A stretch of DNA of 64,000 nt, taken from positions 2,257,501-2,321,500 of the forward strand of contig NZ_CP039650.1 in the NCBI RefSeq assembly GCF_004923315.1, given 5' to 3'. The notes beneath the pieces are model-generated. The model saw nothing but the letters and a program-made list of their open reading frames with translations. It did not search any database and was not told the origin of the DNA. The position numbers and the translations under genes are program-made. Shown here piece after piece: positions 17,394 through 24,721 of this stretch (positions are counted from its first letter, which is position 1; each line of letters starts with the position of its first letter). The DNA comes from Azospirillum sp. TSA2s. GTDB lineage: Bacteria; Pseudomonadota; Alphaproteobacteria; Azospirillales; Azospirillaceae.

Positions 17394-19163
17394 ATGGCGG
17401 GGATGGACGGGGGGCTGGACGACGAACTGCTGTTCGGCCCGGAGGACGGCGCCGCGACGGTGGCAAGTTCTCAACGGCCGTCCGGTACGCCCTGGCCCGT
17501 CCTGGTGGTGGACGACGATCCCCAGGTTCACGCCATGACCGCGGTGCTGCTGCGCGACTTCGACTTCGACGGACGCCCGTTCGAGGTGGTGAGCGCCCTG
17601 TCGGCGGAAGAGGCGAAGGCGGTCCTCGCCCAGCGGCCCGACCTGCCCATCGCCCTCCTCGACGTGGTGATGGAGACGGAGGATGCCGGCCTGAAGCTGG
17701 TCCGCCACATCAGGGAGGAATTGGGCAACCGCCGCATGCGGATCATCCTGCGCACCGGCCAGCCGGGTCAGGCGCCGGAGCGGGACGTCATCGTCGGCTA
17801 CGACATCAACGACTACAAGGCCAAGAGCGAGCTGACCGCGCAGCGTCTGTTCACCACGCTGGTCAGCGGGCTGCGCGCCTGGCGCGACATCGTGACGATC
17901 GAGCGCAACAGGCAGGGGCTGGAACGGATTCTCAGCGCCTCCGCCCCGCTGTTCGAGATGCGGCCGATGCGCGCCTTCGTCGAACGGCTGGTGGAGCAGA
18001 TCGCCCGCGTCGTCGATCACGGCAGCACGCCGGCGGTTCTGGCCTGCCGTCCGGTCGACCGCGCCGACGGCAGCCGGACGGTCGCCGTGGTGGCGGGATT
18101 GGGGGTCTTTTCCGGCTGCATCGGGCTGCCGGTGGCAGATGTCCTGTCGAACGGCGCGGCGGCGGAAGTGGCGGACGCCCTGCTGACCCAGCGCAACCTC
18201 TATCACGACGGCCATTGCGTCCTGGTCTTCCGCACGCGCGAGCATGGCGTGACCGTCTTCTGGCTTGAACGGGCGGAGCCCTACACCGCGGACGAGCACC
18301 GCCTGCTGGAGCTGTTCTGCAACCGTGTCGCCATCGGCTTCGACAACGTCTGCCTGTATGAGGAGCTGGTGGCGCTGAACCACTCGCTGGAGCAGCGGGT
18401 GGAGGAGCGCACGCTGGAACTGGCCGCCAATCAGAAGGCGCTGATCCTAGCCAAGGAACGGGTGGAGCGGGCGCTGGAGCGCGAACTGCTCGCCCGCGAC
18501 CGGCAGCGCCAGTTCCTGGGCATGGTCAGCCACGAATTCCGCACGCCGCTCGCCATCATCGACAGCGCGGCGCAGCTGCTGGCGATGCGGGCCGGGCAGG
18601 TGGAGCCGGAGATGCTGGAACGGCTGGCGGTGATCCGGAGCAGCGTGCAGCGTCTGACCGGCCTGATCGACGCCCATCTGACCGACGAGCGGCTGCAGAC
18701 CAACGCCCTTGTGCCGGAGCGGGCCGAGGTCGACTTGGCCGACCTGATCGCCAATGTCGTCCGGCCTTTCCGCGTCGCCTATCCCGACCGTGAATTCCAG
18801 ATGACCCTGGCCGGTTTGCCGCGGCGGGCGGAGGTCGACGCCAACCTGATCGCCCTGGTCCTGACCAATCTCGTCAACAACGCCGTCAAATATTCCGGTC
18901 CGGGCGAAGCGATCCATCTTCACGGCGATACCGACGGCGCCATGGCGGTGATCGAGGTGACCGACCATGGCCGCGGCATTCCCGAACCGGAGCTTCCCCG
19001 CCTGTTCGACCGCTTCTTCCGCGGGTCGGGCGCGTCCGGCGTGCCGGGCACCGGCATCGGTCTGCACACGGTGCAGCAGATCGTTCATCTGCATGGCGGC
19101 GCCGTCGCGGTCGACAGCACGCTGGGAAAGGGATCGACCTTCCGGGTCGTGCTTCCCGTGTGA
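17394..19163 (+). CDS. REC-DUF3369-histidine kinase hybrid
   Basis: A cytoplasmic 589-residue protein with no membrane segment. Residues 35-160 form a receiver domain (VLVVDDD, phospho-acceptor Asp90 in ALLDVVM). A DUF3369 GAF-like region spans about 165-325, a coiled coil about 330-375 (LEQRVEERTLELAANQKALI), a HisKA domain with His380 in VSHEFRTPLA, and an ATPase domain (NLVNNAVKYS, DHGRGIP, GTGIGL). It can thus receive a phosphate and also pass one on. It lies upstream of the siaB/siaC-like genes on the same strand with 102 bases between, partly filled by a hairpin. Partners are not evident from sequence. Confidence 0.88.
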   Translation: MAGMDGGLDDELLFGPEDGAATVASSQRPSGTPWPVLVVDDDPQVHAMTAVLLRDFDFDGRPFEVVSALSAEEAKAVLAQRPDLPIALLDVVMETEDAGLKLVRHIREELGNRRMRIILRTGQPGQAPERDVIVGYDINDYKAKSELTAQRLFTTLVSGLRAWRDIVTIERNRQGLERILSASAPLFEMRPMRAFVERLVEQIARVVDHGSTPAVLACRPVDRADGSRTVAVVAGLGVFSGCIGLPVADVLSNGAAAEVADALLTQRNLYHDGHCVLVFRTREHGVTVFWLERAEPYTADEHRLLELFCNRVAIGFDNVCLYEELVALNHSLEQRVEERTLELAANQKALILAKERVERALERELLARDRQRQFLGMVSHEFRTPLAIIDSAAQLLAMRAGQVEPEMLERLAVIRSSVQRLTGLIDAHLTDERLQTNALVPERAEVDLADLIANVVRPFRVAYPDREFQMTLAGLPRRAEVDANLIALVLTNLVNNAVKYSGPGEAIHLHGDTDGAMAVIEVTDHGRGIPEPELPRLFDRFFRGSGASGVPGTGIGLHTVQQIVHLHGGAVAVDSTLGKGSTFRVVLPV

Positions 19164-19191
19164 TGCAGCCTGATGTCGCGCCTGCCCGAAA

Positions 19192-19226
19192 GACTATGGC
19201 CCTTTTCCAAGGGAAATGACATAGTC
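19192..19226 (+). repeat. hairpin between the hybrid kinase and siaB-like gene
   Basis: GACTATG (19192-19198) pairs with CATAGTC (19220-19226), and inside it CCCTT (19200-19204) pairs with AAGGG (19209-19213) around a TTCC loop. No T run follows, so it is more likely an RNA-stability, attenuation or operator element than a strong terminator. Confidence 0.55.
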
Positions 19227-19265
19227 GGCTAACTCCCGGCACCTGTGGAACCTCAGGCCACAACC

Positions 19266-19817
19266 ATGCTCGCTCAACAATATGCGTCGATTAAACGCGA
19301 TCTCGACGAGCGGGGGATCGTGTTCTCTTTCAGCGGATACTTGTCGGAAGGGATACTTTATTCCCTCGGCGAAGCACTGCGTGAGAAAATGGCGCTGGAG
19401 GAGGCCGATGGCCCCACCATCCGCCGCGTCTTCTCGGTCTTCGTCGAGCAGATGCAGAACATCATCCGCTATTCCGCGGAAAAGATGTCGGGCAGCGCCG
19501 GCCGCGCGGTGGAACTCAGTGCCGGCATGGTCACCATCGGGATGGAGGGCGGCAAGGTCTTCATCGTCTGCGGCAACACCGTGCGCAACAGCGAGGTTCC
19601 TCGCCTGAAGGAGCGGCTGGACCATCTGAAGAGTCTGGATCGCGACGGCATCAAGACCTATTACCGCGAACAGCTTCGAGAGGAGCCGGACGACGGCAGC
19701 CGTGGCGCGACCTTGGGGCTGATCGAGATCGCACGGCGGGCCAGCGACCCCATCGACTATGATTTCGATGCGATGGACGCGGACCGCAGCTTCTTCTGCC
19801 TCAAGGTCCGCGTGTGA
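19266..19817 (+). CDS. siaB: SiaB-like protein kinase
   Basis: The 183-residue protein resembles SiaB, the kinase that phosphorylates SiaC in the Pseudomonas aeruginosa SiaABCD pathway: the N-terminal DERGIVFSFSGYLSEGILYS segment, the FVEQMQNIIRYSAE helix corresponding to the N-box region of anti-sigma-like kinases, and GATLGLIEIARRASDP near the C terminus are family features. It directly precedes the siaC-like gene. A GTG at 19245 would add seven residues; the ATG at 19266 has AGG upstream and starts where family members usually start. Assigned by family pattern and context, not by measured activity. Confidence 0.78.
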   Translation: MLAQQYASIKRDLDERGIVFSFSGYLSEGILYSLGEALREKMALEEADGPTIRRVFSVFVEQMQNIIRYSAEKMSGSAGRAVELSAGMVTIGMEGGKVFIVCGNTVRNSEVPRLKERLDHLKSLDRDGIKTYYREQLREEPDDGSRGATLGLIEIARRASDPIDYDFDAMDADRSFFCLKVRV

Positions 19818-19840
19818 GCGGCCGAACCGAGCGATACGAC

Positions 19841-20239
19841 ATGGACAGCCTGATCATCCCCGCCACCGGACGCACGCCGGGCGTCTCCTTCGATTTCTCC
19901 GTCGGCCATTTACGCATGACCGGAGAATCGTACCCGGACGACGTCGCCGGTTTCTTCGGTCCGGTGTTCAACGCATTGCGCGGCTTTCTCGACCGTCCGG
20001 ACGGCGGCGCCATCCGCTTCGACATGGAGCTTCTCTATTTCAACAGCTCCAGCGCCAAGGCGCTGATGAACATCTTCCAGATGCTGGAGACGGTGGCCCG
20101 GGGCGGGCGGCCGGTGACGGTGACCTGGTGCGTCGAGGAGAATGACGAATCGATGCGCGAACTCGGCGAGGACTTTGCCGAGGATTTGCGGCATGTCGTC
20201 TTCCAGATGCGGGAGTTGCCCGCCGGCGGGGCTCCGTGA
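19841..20239 (+). CDS. siaC: SiaC-like regulatory phosphoprotein (DUF1987)
   Basis: A 132-residue DUF1987 protein: IIPATGRTPGVSFDFSVGHL at the start, GESYPDDVAGFFGPVF, and the conserved loop YFNSSSAKALMNIFQMLE (residues 66-83). In P. aeruginosa SiaC, a threonine in this loop is phosphorylated by SiaB and dephosphorylated by SiaA, and the unmodified form activates the diguanylate cyclase SiaD. Here the loop reads NSSS, with serine at residue 69 at or next to the expected site. A GTG at 19814 overlapping the siaB stop (GTGA) is an alternative start. The stop overlaps the following kinase gene by four bases. Confidence 0.82.
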   Translation: MDSLIIPATGRTPGVSFDFSVGHLRMTGESYPDDVAGFFGPVFNALRGFLDRPDGGAIRFDMELLYFNSSSAKALMNIFQMLETVARGGRPVTVTWCVEENDESMRELGEDFAEDLRHVVFQMRELPAGGAP

Positions 20240-21285
20240 GCTTCAACCTCTTCGCCGCGGAGGAGGAGGCGCTCGCCAAGGCCCGCACGCTGGAGACGAG
20301 GCTGGGCGCGCTGGCGCCCGATTGCCTGCCGGAGTTCCGCGACCTGATCGCCGCCTTCGAACTCAGCACGCGGGAGCAGCAGTGCCTCGTGCGGGTCAGC
20401 GACCGGCTGCAGGCCCAGTTGAGCGACGCCAACCACGAGTTGGAGCGGCGGCGCAGCGAGGCGGAGGCGGCGCTGGACAGGCTGCGCGAGGCGCAGGAGG
20501 CGATGATCCGGTCGGAAAAGCTGGCCTCCCTCGGTGCGCTGGTCGCCGGTGTGGCCCACGAGATCAACACGCCGGTCGGCATCGCCGTTTCCTGCGCCTC
20601 GCATCTGGCCGACGCCACCCTGGTGATGCGCCGGCGGGCCGCCGAAGGCGAGCTTGGCAAGGCGGAGTTCGCCCGCTATCTCGCCACCGCGACCGACACC
20701 ACCGACCTGATCCTCGGCAACTGCGAACGGGCGGCGCAGTTGATCGCCGGCTTCAAGCAGGTTGCGGTCGACCGTGCCAGTGCCGAACGGCGCCGTGTCA
20801 ACCTCGCCGCCTACATCCGGGACACGCTGGTCAGCCTGCAGCCGAAGCTGCGGCCATCGGGCCATGCGGTCGCGGTGAACTGCCCGGCCGACCTGGAACT
20901 GGACAGCTATCCCGGCGTGCTGTCGCAGATCCTGTCCAATCTGGTGATGAACGCGCTGACCCATGCGTTCGCCGACGGACGGGCAGGGGACATGACGATC
21001 ACGGTCGACTGTCCCGATCCCGACACCGTCCGCCTGTGCTTCACCGACAATGGGCGCGGCATGATCGAGGAGCATCGCGCCAGGGTGTTCGAGCCCTTCT
21101 TCACCACCCGGCGCGGTCGCGGCGGCAGCGGGCTGGGGTTGCACATCGTCCACAATCTGGTGGTCGGTGCGCTGATGGGTTCGATCACCGTGGACAGCGC
21201 GCCGGATCGCGGCACCAGCTTCACCCTGCTGTTCCCCCGCCGCACGCCTAATCGGGCGTCGCCGGGCCAGGGTTTTCCGGACTGA
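20236..21285 (+). CDS. soluble histidine kinase linked to SiaC
   Basis: A 349-residue kinase without membrane segments. Residues 1-90 are helical with a coiled coil (HELERRRSEAEAALDRLREA). The phosphoacceptor is His108 in GVAHEINTPVG, followed by a DHp helix pair and an ATPase domain (NLVMNALTHAF, DNGRGM, FEPFFTTRRG, GSGLGLHIVHNLV). It starts with GTG overlapping the siaC stop (GTGA), so the two are translationally coupled. It occupies the place of siaD in Pseudomonas, which suggests that unphosphorylated SiaC controls this kinase; that is inference. Its 3' end meets the OmpR-type regulator gene with one base between stops. Confidence 0.86.
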   Translation: MSFNLFAAEEEALAKARTLETRLGALAPDCLPEFRDLIAAFELSTREQQCLVRVSDRLQAQLSDANHELERRRSEAEAALDRLREAQEAMIRSEKLASLGALVAGVAHEINTPVGIAVSCASHLADATLVMRRRAAEGELGKAEFARYLATATDTTDLILGNCERAAQLIAGFKQVAVDRASAERRRVNLAAYIRDTLVSLQPKLRPSGHAVAVNCPADLELDSYPGVLSQILSNLVMNALTHAFADGRAGDMTITVDCPDPDTVRLCFTDNGRGMIEEHRARVFEPFFTTRRGRGGSGLGLHIVHNLVVGALMGSITVDSAPDRGTSFTLLFPRRTPNRASPGQGFPD

Positions 21286-21286
21286 C

Positions 21287-22045
21287 TCACCCCTGCGCGG
21301 CGCCCACCACCCGGATCGGCGCGGAGAAGACATAGCCGACCCCGTGCACCGACTTGAGCGGGGCCGGGCCGCCGATGGCGCCCTCCACCTTGTGGCGCAG
21401 GCGCCCGACGACGGTGTCGATGGAGCGGTCTTCCGGGTTCCAGCGGCGGTTGTAGAGCGCCTGCGAGATCTGGTCGCGCGTCGCCGGCTTGCGGGCCTGT
21501 GCGGCCAGCAGGCTGGTCAGCTTCATCTCCATGCTGGTCAGGCTGATGCGGATTCCGGCTGGGTTGGTCAGGCTCCATTCCGTGGGGTCCAGCGACCAGC
21601 GCGCCTCGTCGGCAGAATCGCCGGCCTCGCCGCCTGCGGTCCCGTTGGCGGCCTGGATCGCCGTTTCCGCGGCGCGCTCGCTCAGGCGGCGCAGCAGCGA
21701 TTTCACCTGCGCTTCCAGTTCGCGAAGCTCGACCGGCTTCACCAGATAGGCGTCGGCGCCGATCTCCAGCCCGACCACGCGGTCGACGGTGGAACTGCGG
21801 GCGGTCACCATGATGATGCCGGCGCCATGGCTGTCGCGCAGCCGGGCCGCGATCTTGAACCCGTCCTCGTCCGGCAGGTTCACGTCCAGGATGATGATGG
21901 CGGCGTTGCGGTTCCGCAGCAGCCGGTCCAGTTCCGCCCCATCGCGTGCGCCGATTGCATCGAATCCGCAGCTCGACAGATACTCGACCATGTCGGACCG
22001 CAGGGAATTCTCATCTTCGACCACGACGATCGTCGGACCTGCCAT
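21287..22045 (-). CDS. OmpR-family response regulator
   Basis: A 252-residue regulator: receiver domain (VVVEDE at residues 7-12, phospho-acceptor Asp54 in IILDVNLPDEDGF, Lys103 in YLVKPVE), an acidic linker (about 128-150), and a winged-helix DNA-binding domain (TSMEMKLTSLLA, RSIDTVVGRLRHKVE, SVHGVGYVF). GGGGAG lies six bases before the ATG. It is convergent with the SiaC-linked kinase and downstream of the siaA-like gene, so it is a natural partner for that kinase. Phased direct repeats about 100-140 bases upstream may be its own binding site. Confidence 0.9.
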   Translation of the reverse strand: MAGPTIVVVEDENSLRSDMVEYLSSCGFDAIGARDGAELDRLLRNRNAAIIILDVNLPDEDGFKIAARLRDSHGAGIIMVTARSSTVDRVVGLEIGADAYLVKPVELRELEAQVKSLLRRLSERAAETAIQAANGTAGGEAGDSADEARWSLDPTEWSLTNPAGIRISLTSMEMKLTSLLAAQARKPATRDQISQALYNRRWNPEDRSIDTVVGRLRHKVEGAIGGPAPLKSVHGVGYVFSAPIRVVGAAQG

Positions 22046-22146
22046 GCCGTGCTCTCCCCAATCACCACTTCAGCGGGTGCAGCATACCCTAGGATGCCTA
22101 AATTTTGAAAGAAACTCGGCAGGCTTCTGCCGTTCGCGACGGGTTG

Positions 22147-22186
22147 CCGTCACAACCTGTCACAAAAAATAGCATCTCTGTAACAG
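22147..22186 (-). promoter_or_regulatory. helically phased direct repeats upstream of the OmpR-type regulator
   Basis: GTCACAA occurs at 22149-22155 and again at 22159-22165 (10-base period), and a related GTAACA lies at 22180-22185, 21 bases from the second. All three face the same side of the helix, the pattern expected of OmpR-family sites. The region lies between the siaA stop and the regulator start. Confidence 0.45.
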
Positions 22187-22208
22187 ATTTGAGGGGGGGT
22201 CAGGAGTT

Positions 22209-23807
22209 TTACGCAGCGTAGCGGCTGGATCCGGCGCCGGAAACGGCGGCTGCGTCGGTCAGCCGCACGCGGAAGCCGAACAGGGTGATGTCGTCCCGCT
22301 GCTCGCGGTTGCCCTGGAACCGCTCCAACGAGCTTTCCAGCTCGGACTTCAGCCGGTCGAGCGGTCCGTCGCCGCCCTGGCTCAGCAGCTGGCGCAGCCT
22401 GCTCCGGCCGAAACCGCGCCCATGCTCACCGCCATTCTGATCCACCAGCCCATCGGTGCCGATGAGGAAGGTCTGGCCGGGGCGCAGTGCGATGCTGTGG
22501 TTGGTGAAGGGCGAATCGGAAGTACCTGGGGCAGCGCCCGGGGCGTCTTCGGGGACCGGCCCGCTCGCGGTGGGGCGATAGCCCAGGCTCAGGCGATCGC
22601 CGCGCAGCTCCGTCACCTCGCCGCCGGTCACCATCAGCAGCGGAACGCGGGCGCCGGCGAAGACCAGCCGTCCTTCGGCCGGACGGATGTGGCACAGCCC
22701 CAGGTCAAGACCATTGTCGAAGCAGTCCATCCCGCTGCGCGCCTTCCCCTCCTGGTGCAGGGCGGCGCGGACCATGCGGTCGACCGCGGCCAGCACCGCC
22801 GCCGGATCGTCCGCACCCATCTGGTCCAGCGCATTGTTCAGCATCGCGCTGGCGGTCATCGTCATGAAGGCGCCGGGCACGCCATGGCCGGTGCAGTCGG
22901 CCACCGCGACCACGAAGCCGTCCGCCACCTCGCGGCAGACATAGAAATCGCCGCTGACCACATCGCGCGGGCGCCACAGCACGAAATGCTCGGTCAGCCC
23001 GGCCGACAGCGCATCGGCCGACGGCAGGATGGCGGACTGGATCAGTTGGGCGTAGTTGATGCTGTCCATGATGGCGCGGTTGGTGGCGGCCAGCGCCTCC
23101 GTCCGTTCGCGGACCCGGCATTCCAGGGTGCTGGTATGGTCCTGCACCGTCGCCGCCATCCGGTTGAAGCCGTCGGCCAGCACGCCGATCTCGTCGCTCC
23201 GCCCGGCATCCATGCGGGCGCCGTAATCACCGCGCGCCATGGCGCTGGCCAACTGGGTCAGCCGCCGCAGCGGCCGCAGCACCATGCGGTTCAGCGTCAG
23301 CCCCAGCGCCGCCATCGCACCCAGCAGTGACAGCAGCAACAGCCCGGCCACCGGAGCCAGCGCGTTCAACGTCGCCTGCCGCACTTCGGCCGTCGAATAG
23401 ACGATGCGCAGATGCCCGACCGTCTGCACCCGTCCCTCGCGCCCATGCAGGACGATGGGGCGCTCGACCGTGATTCGACCGGCGCCGTCCCCGATGTCTC
23501 CCGACGAGGTGCGTGCCAGCGGTTCCTCGCGGTCGCTCTCGAAGACGGCGATGGAGCGGATGGCCGGATCGCGGACGGTCAGCGCCTCGATCATGCGCTC
23601 GGCGCTGCGGTTGTCGAGTTCCCACACCGGGCCGCTCAGCGCGTCGGCCTGGGTGGCGGCGACCAGTTCCGCCCGGTGCAGCAGATCCTGGTGGCGCTGC
23701 CCCTCGACGATCTGCTCGGACAGCAGCATGGCGGCGGCACCGATGCTCGCCGTCGTCAGCAGGATGGCCCCGGCCACCCGCGCCAGCAGGGAGGATCGCC
23801 GCCTCAC
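22209..23807 (-). CDS. siaA: SiaA-like HAMP-PP2C protein phosphatase
   Basis: A membrane protein of about 532 residues: a signal-anchor helix (about 8-30), a periplasmic segment (about 30-135), a second membrane helix (about 145-168), a HAMP domain (about 170-222, with VLRPLRRLTQLASAMARGDY), a coiled coil and a SpoIIE/PP2C phosphatase domain (RDVVSGDFY, VAVADCTGHGVPGAFMTM, GTDGLVDQNG with metal-binding aspartates). This architecture is that of SiaA, which removes the phosphate from SiaC. The GTG at 23807 overlaps the upstream stop (GTGA); an in-frame GTG at 23831 would overlap further. It is coupled to a solute-binding protein gene and may receive its signal through it. Confidence 0.84.
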   Translation of the reverse strand: MRRRSSLLARVAGAILLTTASIGAAAMLLSEQIVEGQRHQDLLHRAELVAATQADALSGPVWELDNRSAERMIEALTVRDPAIRSIAVFESDREEPLARTSSGDIGDGAGRITVERPIVLHGREGRVQTVGHLRIVYSTAEVRQATLNALAPVAGLLLLSLLGAMAALGLTLNRMVLRPLRRLTQLASAMARGDYGARMDAGRSDEIGVLADGFNRMAATVQDHTSTLECRVRERTEALAATNRAIMDSINYAQLIQSAILPSADALSAGLTEHFVLWRPRDVVSGDFYVCREVADGFVVAVADCTGHGVPGAFMTMTASAMLNNALDQMGADDPAAVLAAVDRMVRAALHQEGKARSGMDCFDNGLDLGLCHIRPAEGRLVFAGARVPLLMVTGGEVTELRGDRLSLGYRPTASGPVPEDAPGAAPGTSDSPFTNHSIALRPGQTFLIGTDGLVDQNGGEHGRGFGRSRLRQLLSQGGDGPLDRLKSELESSLERFQGNREQRDDITLFGFRVRLTDAAAVSGAGSSRYAA

Positions 23808-24592
23808 GCGATGATTCCGCTGCGCCGCCACAGGGTCTCCAGCCGTCCGTCCGCCTCCAGCCGGTCCAGCAGCGCATCGAGCCAGCCGGCGGTGATCTTG
23901 CGGTCGCGCCGCGTCAGGATGGTGTGCTCGTAAATCTGGTCGGTGCGCTCGGACACCAGGACCTGCCGGGCCAGGTCCGGCTCGCGCTGCAGGAAGCGGG
24001 TCAGGAAGGAGCGGGTGACGATGGCGAGGTCGGCCCGACCGGCGACGACGCTGCGGACATTGCCCTCATGCGTTACCGTGACACGGGTGTGATGGCGCTG
24101 TTCCAGCCGCTTGGGATCGGCCTCGAAGTCAGCGAAGGCGTAGTGATAGCCCAGCCGCCCGAGGATCGACTTGCCGCTCAGGTCGTCGAAATAATGCTGG
24201 TCTATTCCCGGCGCTGCCCTGGCGACGAACACCTCCGCATCGCGAAGGAAAGAGCGGGAGGCATCGACCGGACGATCCTGCCAGCCCCAGTTGCGGCACT
24301 CAAAGGCGATCATGTCGAACCGCCCCTGTTCCAGATCGTCATAGCGCCGCTGCGGAGCGGTCCTCACCATGTCGAACCGGAATTCATCCTGCGCGGCGTT
24401 GAACAGGTCCAGCAGGTCGCGCGTGACGCCGCCGCCCGATTCGTCGACATAGGGCGGAAATTCGTAGGCGCCGACTCGGATGACGGTGGGGGTCTGGTGC
24501 GCCGCCGCCGGCCGGGAGACCAGGAAGGGCAGGGCGGAAAGAAGAGGCAGCGCGGTCCTTAAAACCCTGCGGCGGGATAGCGGCCCCGTCAT
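23804..24592 (-). CDS. periplasmic solute-binding protein (SBP_bac_3-like)
   Basis: A 262-residue exported protein. The N terminus (LSRRRVLRTALPLLSALPFL, then AAAH) resembles a Tat signal peptide with a twin-arginine motif. The mature part is a type 3 amino-acid-binding fold: IRVGAYEFPPYVDESGGGVT, DMIAFECRNWGWQDRPVDAS and GRADLAIVTRSF. No ABC permease or ATPase gene is adjacent; instead the stop overlaps the start of the siaA-like phosphatase by four bases. A role as a ligand-sensing partner of SiaA rather than in transport is likely but inferred. GGAGAGG precedes the ATG. Confidence 0.8.
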   Translation of the reverse strand: MTGPLSRRRVLRTALPLLSALPFLVSRPAAAHQTPTVIRVGAYEFPPYVDESGGGVTRDLLDLFNAAQDEFRFDMVRTAPQRRYDDLEQGRFDMIAFECRNWGWQDRPVDASRSFLRDAEVFVARAAPGIDQHYFDDLSGKSILGRLGYHYAFADFEADPKRLEQRHHTRVTVTHEGNVRSVVAGRADLAIVTRSFLTRFLQREPDLARQVLVSERTDQIYEHTILTRRDRKITAGWLDALLDRLEADGRLETLWRRSGIIA

Positions 24593-24721
24593 CGCGCCCC
24601 TCTCCTGTAACCCCTATTCGCGTAAGGGTCAGTCTACCCCCGTATGCACCCATGCCGCAATGCGGGACATTCCCCTATCAGGGCAGCACCCCGGATAGTG
24701 CCAGACTGTCCATGCCCATCC

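Noticed and set aside
22209-23807. classing the HAMP-PP2C protein as a general SpoIIE stress phosphatase (RsbU type)
   Set aside because: Possible by domain, but the adjacent SiaB- and SiaC-like genes and the membrane-HAMP layout fit SiaA better; no anti-sigma factor antagonist or sigma factor is nearby.
24605-24626. GTAAC/GTAAG pair before the solute-binding protein as a second OmpR site
   Set aside because: Spacing of 15 bases does not fit the 10-base period of the repeats at 22149-22165 and it overlaps the ribosome binding site region.
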